The position numbers and the translations under genes are program-made. From UBA6623 sp965238125 (GTDB lineage: Bacteria; Acidobacteriota; Terriglobia; Bryobacterales; UBA6623): a DNA stretch of 64,000 bases. The DNA is taken from NCBI GenBank assembly GCA_965238125.1, contig OZ250179.1, forward strand, positions 3,162,001 through 3,226,000, read 5' to 3'. The notes under the pieces are model-generated. The model did not search any database and was not told the origin of the DNA. It worked only from the letters and a program-made list of their open reading frames with translations. Below, in pieces: positions 8,719-16,641 of this stretch; positions within the stretch are counted from its first letter, which is position 1, and the number at the start of each line of letters is the position of its first letter.

Positions 8719-10122
8719 CTAACGGCTCCACCAACTCGATGAATCGTCGTCGTTCTTGATGCGGATCTTCGCCTTGTTCTTGAGCGTTCGGAGAACTTTG
8801 TAGTTTCCCGTAATGATCTCGGTCTGTTCGTCCAGGCCGGCCGTGGCTTCGATGTGGGTCGTGCCGGTGACGCCGGTGTTCACGCGTCGAAAGACGGCCT
8901 TGTTTTCCTCGACGACAAACACGCCCTCGATTTCCTCGTCCGGGTCGGGCAACGTGCCGGCCGCTTGGGCGCTGTTGGGGTCGTCGGGTTCCACAAGCGC
9001 CTTGGCGGGTCGAACCGTTAGGGCTTGAATCGGCAGCGTCAGGACGTCGTTCCGCGTGGCCGTCGTAATGCGCGCGGTGCAGGACATGCCGGGCCGAATC
9101 GTCGTACTCGGATCGTCCAAGGCGACGACGACCTTGAAGTCCTTGGCCTCTTGCGAGGTGTTGGCGGTTTGCGAAGCGGCCAGGCCGGTGCTGCGAAGAA
9201 TCGCCGTATTGCCGATTTCGATCACGCGGCCTTCGAAACGCGAATCCGGCAGGGCGTCGACTTCGATCTCGGCGATTTGGTCGAGCGTGACGTTGACGAT
9301 ATCGGTTTCGTCGACCTTGATTTCGGCCGTGATCAGCGACATGTCGGCGATCGTCATGATCAAGCTGGCCGAAGAGTTCTGTATGCCGGGGACAACCGTC
9401 TCGCCCACGCGAACCGGCAGGTTGGTCACGATGCCGGCCAACGGCGCGACGGAATAGTGCTTCTCCAACACATCGGTCGCGCGAAGCAGTTGAGCCTCGG
9501 CCTGATCCACTCGGCGGTCGGCGGACTGTTGTTGCGCCACCAATTGATCTCTTTGGACTCGAAGCTCCTCCAATCGCGCCTTGGCCTCTTCCACCGAGGC
9601 CGCCGCGGCTTCGTAATCCGCGCGGGCCCCATCGTAGTCTTGACGCGAGATGAGCTTCTCTTCCAATAACTGCCCGGCTCGTTCGTAGCTGATGAGGGCG
9701 CGTTGCCACTCGGCTCGGGTGCGAGTCAACACGGCTTCCTGGGTGCGTTGATTAGCTTCGTTGGCCGCGATGCCGGCGTCGCGGGCGGCCAGTTCGGCGC
9801 GGAAAAGTTGGAGCGAAGCTTTCTGGGCGGCGACCTCGGCGGCGGGCTGAACGGTTTCCAGCTTGGCGAGTCGCTGGCCCGGCTCGACACGGTCGCCCTC
9901 GAGAACGTAGAGATCGGTGATGCGCCCCAGGCTGTTGGCGCCGATGTTGACGTAATTGCGGGGAGTGATTTCTCCCGAAGCGATAACGACCTGTATCAGA
10001 TTCCGGCGCTCAACGCGGCCTGTTTGCACCTCGACGACGCCGCGCCGACTGTAGGCGTAAATACCCCCGCCGATCATCGCGACCAGGAGAGCTACTCCGC
10101 ACGAGATAAGAATCTTTTTCAT
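8719..10122 (-). CDS. HlyD/MacA-type periplasmic adaptor protein
   Basis: 467 residues. An N-terminal signal anchor (KKILISCGVALLVAMIGGGIYAYS) is followed by a barrel-sandwich half (NSLGRITDLYVLEGDRVEPGQRLAKLE), a long alpha hairpin coiled coil at ~95-215 rich in Ala, Glu, Gln and Arg, the second lipoyl half (SVAPLAGIVTNLPVRVGETV) and beta-barrel and membrane-proximal domains (RPGMSCTARI). This is the architecture of membrane-fusion proteins that couple an inner-membrane ABC exporter to an outer-membrane channel. It is followed by the MacB-type ATPase. It lacks a recognisable outer-membrane partner in this window. Confidence 0.88.
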   Translation of the reverse strand: MKKILISCGVALLVAMIGGGIYAYSRRGVVEVQTGRVERRNLIQVVIASGEITPRNYVNIGANSLGRITDLYVLEGDRVEPGQRLAKLETVQPAAEVAAQKASLQLFRAELAARDAGIAANEANQRTQEAVLTRTRAEWQRALISYERAGQLLEEKLISRQDYDGARADYEAAAASVEEAKARLEELRVQRDQLVAQQQSADRRVDQAEAQLLRATDVLEKHYSVAPLAGIVTNLPVRVGETVVPGIQNSSASLIMTIADMSLITAEIKVDETDIVNVTLDQIAEIEVDALPDSRFEGRVIEIGNTAILRSTGLAASQTANTSQEAKDFKVVVALDDPSTTIRPGMSCTARITTATRNDVLTLPIQALTVRPAKALVEPDDPNSAQAAGTLPDPDEEIEGVFVVEENKAVFRRVNTGVTGTTHIEATAGLDEQTEIITGNYKVLRTLKNKAKIRIKNDDDSSSWWSR

Positions 10123-10339
10123 CGTCGTGAATGGGGCCGCGCCGGCTCTATCCCGCCGCCTTTTACTACGCAGTCCGCGGGAGAGAAGTTCCCGGTTACT
10201 GTACTGACGTTCAAAGAGCCCGGCCGGTTAGCGGAGCTCGACAAATAAACGGATCACGGAACGATTCACTCGCGCAATTCACTCAAGATTTAGACCGGGA
10301 TTGTCGACAAACAGCCGCCGTTCCAGTCTAACAGAGAGA

Positions 10340-10656
10340 GATTTGGCGCACTCCGCGAACCTGGGCCGCTCGTCCGATTCGGATTGCTGCTCGCTGAAGT
10401 GCCGCGGCAAGAGCGGCGCCAAAGTCTGCAAAGGCGACGGCGGCGGAGGCGGTTGTACGGTGACCGCGTCCCCGGAAGTGAGCTGCTCCGACGGCATCGA
10501 CAACGACTTGTGACGGCGCCGTCGACGGCTCCGATCCCGATCGCGGCGGGACCAATGAAAAAGGCCCGCGCAGCTCCGATGGTACGGATAAACGATCTAG
10601 ACGGATTCACCGACTGCGCCGATTCCGACTGCAGCAAGGCGCAAGCCTGTCGCTGA
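10340..10656 (+). pseudogene. Decayed gene with MopE-like DGxDND metal-binding repeats
   Basis: Cys-rich sequence DSDCCSLKCRGKSG...VCKG is followed by SCSDGIDND, then in shifted frames DGAVDGSDPD, SSDGTD and finally NDLDGFTDCADSDC. These are two tandem copies of the repeat CSDGxDNDxDGxxDxxDxDC found in secreted putative metal-binding proteins. A stop interrupts the frame right after SCSDGIDND, and at least two frame changes are needed to join the pieces. No intact start or signal peptide is seen upstream. Sequencing error could explain one shift but hardly all. Confidence 0.65.
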
Positions 10657-11030
10657 CCTTGCAACGATGCGACGCGGCGTCGCAACTCGCCGAAGCGTCG
10701 GCGCCGAGGGACTCCCAACTCACGGCGCCCTCCACCGGCCTGGCGCAACCCGTCGACCCAAAACGCAAAGCAATCACACCCGGCTCTCCGGCGAGCCTTA
10801 CCCGACGCCGTAGTTGTTGCGGTGACTTAGTCGTACGGTCGATACCTTAGGAGCGTAGTAGAATACCCCCGCCCCGTTTTATGTCTCCAGGACCATTGAC
10901 GTGGAGGCGGCGTTCAATTCACTCTAGGGTTATAGGTCTTACTAGGACCTTTGTGCGCCGGAACGACCCGGTGCGGGCTATCGGTGTAGGCTCTTTCGAA
11001 TTGTAAAGTAGTCGTCGTTCCGCGCAGGCA
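10657..11030. other. Intergenic stretch before the GGDEF-EAL gene
   Basis: No coding frame I can support. Presumably holds the promoter of the GGDEF-EAL gene, but no convincing -35/-10 pair stands out. Confidence 0.4.
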
Positions 11031-12881
11031 ATGGAGTCAGTTCTCACAGTCCCTTCGGTTCTCGTCCGGCTATTGGCCATGGCGTGGACGATCCTGATGG
11101 TCGTCCGATCACGCGATTGGCGGCTTGCTTTCCTTCCTCTGCTGTTGCTCATCATGGCGCTACAGCCCATGCTTCCTCATCTGTCGCAGTGGGACGCCAT
11201 GGTCATGCAGGTGTCGGTCTTAACCGTGCTTGTCGTTTCCATGCTTTGTGTTCTCGTTCGCCGCAAAGACTATCGTTGGGGCGGCACGGCTCTGAGGGGC
11301 GTGTTGATGTTGGTGACGCTCTACCAGACGGCGGCGTTGCTGACGGGCAGTTGGGCTATCACCTTGGGCCCCTCGCATTCGGAATTCTCGGTCAGCCTCT
11401 TGCTGTGTCTGACCGTTGTGTTGTTCGGTCAACTGTTCAGCGAACGCCGGGTCGCCGAGCGACGCCTGCGCGACCAGGCTTTGCACGATTCGCTGACGGA
11501 GTTGCCGAACCGTATCTATTTCATGAACGTCCTGAAACAGGCTCACGGCCGATCTCGCCTGCTGCGAAACTCCTTCGCCGTACTGTCGATCGGCCTCGAC
11601 CGCTTTAAAACGCTCAACAGCCGATTCGGACACGCTGCCGGGGACCAATTTCTAATCCAAGCCGCTCGGAAATTGCAGGAGGAACTCCGCCCCGGCGATG
11701 TTGCGGCTCGGCTCGGAGGCGACCAATTCGCCGTCTTCCTCGCCAAGATCAAGAATAGCTCCGAAGCCGAAGAAGTGGCCGCTCGCCTCAAAACCAAGCT
11801 GGCCGAGCCCTTGAGAATGGAAGGCGAAGTCGTCGCCACAACGGCGGGCATCGGTATCGCTTGCAGTACGACGGGCTATCAGCGGCCCGAAGACATGTTA
11901 CTCGACGCCGACACGGCGATGTATCGCGCCAAGGCCCTGGGAAAAGGCTACAACGAGCTCACCGACATCCGCAGGCATACCCACGCGATCTCGGGTCTGC
12001 AACTGGAAGAGGACCTGCGGGGGGCATTGGAGCGCAACGAATTCGTGATGTTCTACCAACCGATCGTGGAACTCGACAGCGGAAAGATCACCGGCTGTGA
12101 GGCGCTGATCCGGTGGACTCACCCAAAACGCGGTCTGATTTCCCCCTTGGAATTTATCCCCGCCGCCGAGCAAACCGGCTTGATCTTGCCGATCGGAGAG
12201 TGGGCGCTACAGACTGCTTGCCGCCAGAATCAGGCCTGGCACGCCGCCGGACTCAAGGGACTACGTATCTGTGTCAACGTTTCTCCCAGACAACTTCATT
12301 CGCCGAACTTCCTCGACGTCGTCCGCGAAGCTTTGAAAAAGACCAAGCTTCCGCCGCGGCATCTGGAGCTCGAGGTGACCGAAAGCGTCCTGATGGAAAA
12401 CCCCGAGGCGGCTTCGAAAGCTATCGAGAGTCTTCGAGGCCTGGGCGTTCGCATTGCCGTGGACGATTTCGGAACCGGGTACTCTTCGCTGAGCTATCTG
12501 TGCCGATTCGCCGTTCACACTCTGAAGATCGATCGTTCTTTCGTCGTGCGCCTCGCCGACGACCGCGAGCGAACCGGCCAAGTCATCTCCTCACTCACCG
12601 GCTTGGGACGCGGGTTGGGCCTGGACGTCACGGTCGAAGGCATTGAGACGAAAAGTCAATTGGCCTTGCTGCGGTCCTTGGGATGTCCGCTCGGGCAAGG
12701 TTGGCTTTTCAGCAAAGCCCTACCGGCGCATCAGATCGAAAGCTGGTGGCGGGACCACGGCAAAAACGGACGAAACGGCGACCAACATGCGTCGAGTCTG
12801 GCCGGGCTGGACTTCAACGTCCGCGAAGCTTCACGGCCCGACGCACAGTCATCCCCAGCCGTGAAAACCAACACAGGGTAA
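11031..12881 (+). CDS. Membrane-anchored GGDEF-EAL c-di-GMP protein
   Basis: 616 residues. Four or five hydrophobic segments span residues ~5-135, then a GGDEF domain (DSLTELPNR at 153-161; active-site loop RLGGDQF, with GGDQF at 229-233) and an EAL domain (EALIRW at 357-362, later VDDFGTGYSSL and LKIDRSF). GGDEF makes and EAL degrades cyclic di-GMP. The GGDEF signature has Gln where Glu is usual, so cyclase activity is doubtful; the EAL motif looks intact, so net phosphodiesterase activity is the better guess. No known sensory domain other than the membrane region. Confidence 0.9.
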   Translation: MESVLTVPSVLVRLLAMAWTILMVVRSRDWRLAFLPLLLLIMALQPMLPHLSQWDAMVMQVSVLTVLVVSMLCVLVRRKDYRWGGTALRGVLMLVTLYQTAALLTGSWAITLGPSHSEFSVSLLLCLTVVLFGQLFSERRVAERRLRDQALHDSLTELPNRIYFMNVLKQAHGRSRLLRNSFAVLSIGLDRFKTLNSRFGHAAGDQFLIQAARKLQEELRPGDVAARLGGDQFAVFLAKIKNSSEAEEVAARLKTKLAEPLRMEGEVVATTAGIGIACSTTGYQRPEDMLLDADTAMYRAKALGKGYNELTDIRRHTHAISGLQLEEDLRGALERNEFVMFYQPIVELDSGKITGCEALIRWTHPKRGLISPLEFIPAAEQTGLILPIGEWALQTACRQNQAWHAAGLKGLRICVNVSPRQLHSPNFLDVVREALKKTKLPPRHLELEVTESVLMENPEAASKAIESLRGLGVRIAVDDFGTGYSSLSYLCRFAVHTLKIDRSFVVRLADDRERTGQVISSLTGLGRGLGLDVTVEGIETKSQLALLRSLGCPLGQGWLFSKALPAHQIESWWRDHGKNGRNGDQHASSLAGLDFNVREASRPDAQSSPAVKTNTG

Positions 12882-13017
12882 CAGATCGATCCCCGACAGG
12901 AGAGCGGGCCGGCGTGGCCCGCAGTCATCGAAGTGTATCGCTTTGCGGCCGAGATGTCTCCGCGTTCGGGACCGGAGCAGTTTCGAACCGCCTCCAGTAC
13001 CTCCTTCAAGGGCGGAA

Positions 13018-13695
13018 TCAACCCTGCACGTGAACCTGAGTCGTGGGGCGAAAACTCAGCAACACTCGGCCCAACGTGGGGCGGCCGAAATGCGTGGCCG
13101 GATCGAAACGCACGCTCAAAAGAGCGTGCGCCAGCTGCGCGCGCAGCATCCTGTCGGGTTCCGGATAGCTGCCGGGCAATCGAATGATACGGAAATCGTA
13201 AACATAGCCTTGCCCGTCCACGAACGCTTCCACCGAGATATGGCGCGCCACGGCGAACGAGGGCGCGACGCTTACACTCGGCCCGCTGATCAGCGACCGG
13301 GTCAGGTACGTCAAGGGTATGTCGGCGTCGAGCGCCGGCGGCACAAAGTAGAAGTTCGTCATTAACCCCAAGAACAGAATCACGGCCACGAACACCCCGC
13401 CGGTCGCCGGCACCGCGATGGGCCGCATCGCGTTGCGGAAACGCATCTTCCAATGGCCCCAGGAACTCTCATTGGCATGGGAGAGCGCCACAAGCAATCT
13501 TGTCCGCAGATTGGGAGGTACCCCGATCGCTTGCAGTCGCCTCACCTCCGACACAAGGCTGTCTTCCCTTTCGTAGCGCCGGAAACAAGCCTCGCAGCCG
13601 CTCAAATGGCCGCGCATCAGCCAAGTCGAGACGGCCGTCAGCTCGCCTTCGACGTAGGCTGTCAGATTTCGACCTGCCCAACGGCAATTCATCAC
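13018..13695 (-). CDS. Zinc-binding anti-sigma factor, membrane protein
   Basis: 225 residues. The N-terminal H-x3-C-x2-C (His30, Cys34, Cys37) with an upstream Cys4 is the zinc-binding anti-sigma (ZAS) pattern. One transmembrane helix spans ~93-117 (VPATGGVFVAVILFLGL). The outer domain (~120-225) has VEAFVDGQGYVYDFRI and LLSVRFDPATHFG, which resembles the TonB C-terminal-like fold seen in some acidobacterial anti-sigma proteins. The gene starts immediately after the sigma factor stop codon (GTG at 13695 or ATG at 13692), so the two are translated from one message and should form a sigma/anti-sigma pair. Confidence 0.8.
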   Translation of the reverse strand: MMNCRWAGRNLTAYVEGELTAVSTWLMRGHLSGCEACFRRYEREDSLVSEVRRLQAIGVPPNLRTRLLVALSHANESSWGHWKMRFRNAMRPIAVPATGGVFVAVILFLGLMTNFYFVPPALDADIPLTYLTRSLISGPSVSVAPSFAVARHISVEAFVDGQGYVYDFRIIRLPGSYPEPDRMLRAQLAHALLSVRFDPATHFGRPTLGRVLLSFRPTTQVHVQG

Positions 13696-14334
13696 TTACT
13701 CCGCCTGCACCGCATAGCCGCCCGGGAGGTCGGACGCCAGACGGCGCCGCAGCTTCGATTTCAACGCCTCGCGCCCGCGCAAAATACGGGACTTCACCGT
13801 GCCGAGCGATATTTGTAACGTATCGGCAATTTCGCTGTAACGTAGATCCTCAACGTCGCGCAGCACCACCGCGACACGCAATCGTTCGTCCAGCTCTTGC
13901 AAGGCTTCGGCGATCGTTGTACCGAGTTCCTTGCGCATCACAAAGTCAAAGGGCGTACCGCGGTGATCGACAAGCCAATCCGCGCAGGGGGCCTCGCCCG
14001 CGGGCGGAGCCTCGGTGGAAACCTCGCCGCCGCGATGCCGCACAAACCAGCGCCGTTGGTTCGAAGCCTCGCGAACAGCGATGCGATAGATCCAAGTCTT
14101 GAGGCTGCAGTCGCCGCGAAATTCGCCGACTTTCCGAAACACCTTGACAAAAACGTCTTGGGTCACGTCGGGCGCTTCGCTGGGATCTCGAAGCAGACGA
14201 TAGACGAACCGATAAACCGGTCGTTCGTAGAGTTCCAGAAGAGTTTCAAAAGCCTGCGGCGAGCCCAGCCGCAACCCTTGAATCAGTGCCGCATCCTCGG
14301 TTGGACACAGCGAGTTAACTACAAAGTCGTGCAC
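13696..14334 (-). CDS. ECF-type RNA polymerase sigma factor
   Basis: 212 residues. Sigma region 2: AFETLLELYERPVYRFVYRLLRD...APDVTQDVFVKVFRKVGEFRG then KTWIYRIA. Sigma region 4: LDERLRVAVVLRDVEDLRYSEIADTLQISLGTVKSRILRGREALK, with a clear helix-turn-helix. The linker is short, as in group 4 (ECF) sigma factors. It is followed without a gap by the ZAS anti-sigma gene. The target regulon is not shown by the sequence. Confidence 0.92.
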   Translation of the reverse strand: MHDFVVNSLCPTEDAALIQGLRLGSPQAFETLLELYERPVYRFVYRLLRDPSEAPDVTQDVFVKVFRKVGEFRGDCSLKTWIYRIAVREASNQRRWFVRHRGGEVSTEAPPAGEAPCADWLVDHRGTPFDFVMRKELGTTIAEALQELDERLRVAVVLRDVEDLRYSEIADTLQISLGTVKSRILRGREALKSKLRRRLASDLPGGYAVQAE

Positions 14335-14540
14335 CCGTCTCTCCCATTCTCGACGGAGAGGACTGCCCTTAGCCTATCAAGCAGTTCCCGCCGCGGCAAA
14401 CCACTTGCACTCTACCTTAGCTGCCCAAGAACCAAAGACACCGCGAGGCGCGGGAAAGTTCCCTTGATCATGCAAGTGGAGCGTTTCGGCGAACCGTCGC
14501 AACCGACATTTCGCCATAGGCAGGCGGTGTAGATCGTCGG

Positions 14541-15521
14541 CTAGAACGCCGGGCCGGTGGGGACCGGCTTCAGTGTGAACGCCAACGGCGCGGCCAGGAA
14601 TTCGCGCACCGAGCGCATCGTCTCCATCGTCCCGAAAAGAAACAGCCCCAGGACGTCTTCATTGCCGCGAACCGTGACCCGGCGCACAAAAGCAGTGTCT
14701 TTCGCCCCGCCGTAAAAGCCCACGCCACCCTGGGTGTATCGGTCTTCTTTCCAATGATCGACCCCGAAACCGTTGAACAGGGTCTGGATCGTGTCGCCGT
14801 TGACCCGCACCGACATGTGATTCAAACCTTGGCCCGCCGGCCCCAGGGACCGGTTGCTCACGGAGGACTCCACTTTGCGGCCGTCGGCCAACACGTAACG
14901 CCTTAATTGGTATCGACTGTCGTCTCGGGCGTTGTCGCGGCGCAGTTCAAAAGCATAGTAGTTCTTGTCGTCGGCCGCGCGCACAGCCCACCCCAACATG
15001 CCCGCATCGATTCGAAAAGAGAAATCCAGCCGGTAGTCGCCCAGCTTCATCGTCCCTTTGTGAAAAGCCAAGCCGTTGACCCGCAGATAGCCTCCGGGGC
15101 TGAGCGAAGTTCCGGCGCCGTCCCAGCGCTCAAGGCCTTTCTCGAAGTCATCTCGAATGAAAAACGCCGCGCGTTCCCGCACGGGTTGCTGCATCGTCCG
15201 CAGGAAAGACGCCGCCGGAGCCCGCACGCCGGCAAGCGTGCTGTTGCCCCAACTCGACAACTCCAGGCTAAAGCTCGCCGCGACGACCAGCACCACGGCC
15301 ACGAACCCGACCTGACGAAAGCGCCGGTTCCTCCACAACTGCCCGCCCCGATAACGCCACCAATACGTCGGCCTCGGCATCGCGCGAACCGATTCCACCA
15401 GCACTGTCCACACGGCCCTTTTTTCGGAAAACTGCGAAAAGGCGCCGTCCCCGCCGACCAAAGCAGGATCGGCGTGTGACGATTTTCCTCCACCCAAAAT
15501 CGTACTCATCTTCGTCTTCAT
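14541..15521 (-). CDS. Membrane-anchored concanavalin/LamG-like protein of unknown role
   Basis: About 326 residues from the ATG at 15521, chosen because GAAAGGAG lies six bases upstream. After a basic cytoplasmic segment (RPTYWWRYRGGQLWRNRRFRQ) one membrane helix (VGFVAVVLVVAASFSLEL) leads to an outer domain with FFIRDDFEKGLERWDG, DYRLDFSFRIDAGMLGWAVRAADDKNYYAFELRR and GGVGFYGGAKDTAFVRRV. This resembles the LamG/DUF1080 concanavalin-like sandwich that binds carbohydrates or polymers. No enzyme motif. A further 49 in-frame upstream codons lack a ribosome site. Confidence 0.6.
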   Translation of the reverse strand: MKTKMSTILGGGKSSHADPALVGGDGAFSQFSEKRAVWTVLVESVRAMPRPTYWWRYRGGQLWRNRRFRQVGFVAVVLVVAASFSLELSSWGNSTLAGVRAPAASFLRTMQQPVRERAAFFIRDDFEKGLERWDGAGTSLSPGGYLRVNGLAFHKGTMKLGDYRLDFSFRIDAGMLGWAVRAADDKNYYAFELRRDNARDDSRYQLRRYVLADGRKVESSVSNRSLGPAGQGLNHMSVRVNGDTIQTLFNGFGVDHWKEDRYTQGGVGFYGGAKDTAFVRRVTVRGNEDVLGLFLFGTMETMRSVREFLAAPLAFTLKPVPTGPAF

Positions 15522-15574
15522 GCGAGGCTCCTTTCTCAGGGCGAGGCCTGCAACTATTCTCGTGGTCACAGGGC

Positions 15575-15622
15575 GTTCGAGCGAAAGAAGGAAGGCTGTC
15601 ATTCGACTTTCGCTCGTCGAAC
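15575..15622. repeat. Hairpin repeat with GAGCGAAA/TTTCGCTC arms, copy 2
   Basis: Same ~48-base hairpin as at 1641-1689, inverted relative to it. It lies in the leader of the membrane protein gene that starts at 15521, about 55 bases upstream of its start codon. Confidence 0.5.
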
Positions 15623-15812
15623 CGCCTTGCTTACAAACCCGATGGAAGGCAAAAAAGGCTGACGACAACCTTAGTATTTGCCTGGTCGGACTTCAACCCG
15701 ACTGCTAATCCATTCTGCCCTCAGACCCATTTCAGAGCAAGAGATGTTTGAGGGAAATGATTGAATGAGACAAAAACGGTACTCCGGGGTCACAGAATGA
15801 CGAGTTTTGTTT

Positions 15813-15836
15813 GAGTACTATTTTAGTAATGTACTG
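15813..15836. promoter_or_regulatory. Candidate operator palindrome TACTA-TTT-TAGTA
   Basis: TACTATTTTAGTA is a perfect 5-bp inverted repeat with 3-base spacing, embedded in a wider AGTACT...AGTAATGTACT context. The style resembles BlaI/MecI/CopY-type operators, and a related palindrome lies at 19081-19099. It lies ~290 bp upstream of the gene starting at 15521. No BlaI-family gene is in the window, so the assignment is tentative. Confidence 0.35.
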
Positions 15837-15990
15837 GTACTTTATTGACTATTCGCCTTCGCCCCGTGCTGTCCGAATCCAACCCGGGTCGTCTCATGGC
15901 AACCGCTTCGTCCGCCGCGCCAAGCTTTCACCCCTTGGACACACCGGGCACACGGCTGCCTTTTGCACCTATCGCTTAGCTTGGAGCGCC

Positions 15991-16572
15991 TCAGCTGAGC
16001 TTGCTCTTGAGGTCTTCGAGCGTCGGCGCTTGGCGCACTCGGATAGAGAATCCATAGCGCCGCCCGGGATCCGGTTCCCGCTCGGCGGTGTAGCCGCCGC
16101 TCGCGAACAACTGATCGAGAGCCGCCTCGATACGCGGCCGCAGCTCGGCGTCGGTTTCATCTGTATTCGGAGCTTCCAAGCGGTCATTGATGACCAGCTC
16201 CCAAGAGTCCCAAGCCGGCTGGAGCGCCGACGGATACTCGGGCTCGGCGAGCAGCGGTTCGACAATCGCCAGGCAGCGCCGGAAAGTTTCGAGAACCCGC
16301 TGCTCAATCGAGCCTTCGTGACCCGACTTCCCGGCATAGAGGAACCCCGGACCCGGATCGCCCAAGTCAACCGAGAAATTCCCCCGGTGCCCGGCCAGAA
16401 GAATCCCCGCCCCCTTCGGCATGTGGGCGTAATCGGCCAGGTCGACCCAGACTTCCGGGTTCGCCGTATCTTGCCGCAGCCGCGCGAAGACGGCCAGGAA
16501 GGGGTCCAGGCTGAAATCGGTCGGAGCCTCGGCAAGAAGCTTGAGGTGGATGCGTTGGAGATCGATCGCCAT
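15991..16572 (-). CDS. Conserved-looking protein downstream of sulfite/nitrite reductase
   Basis: 193 residues, soluble, no signal. The N-terminus MAIDLQRIHLKLLAEAPTDFSLDPFLAVFARLRQD is followed by VWVDLADYAHMPKGAGILLAGHRGNFSVDLGDPGPGFLYAGKSG and a helical C-terminus. I do not recognise the family. It begins ~70 bp after the reductase stop codon on the same strand and is probably co-transcribed with it, so a role in reductase assembly or in sulfur/nitrogen metabolism is possible but unproven. Confidence 0.65.
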   Translation of the reverse strand: MAIDLQRIHLKLLAEAPTDFSLDPFLAVFARLRQDTANPEVWVDLADYAHMPKGAGILLAGHRGNFSVDLGDPGPGFLYAGKSGHEGSIEQRVLETFRRCLAIVEPLLAEPEYPSALQPAWDSWELVINDRLEAPNTDETDAELRPRIEAALDQLFASGGYTAEREPDPGRRYGFSIRVRQAPTLEDLKSKLS

Positions 16573-16641
16573 GCTGCCTGTGGGGTTGCGACGCCGCCGC
16601 CGGCTGGGCGGTTCGCCGATCGGGCGTCCGGGCCGCTCCGC

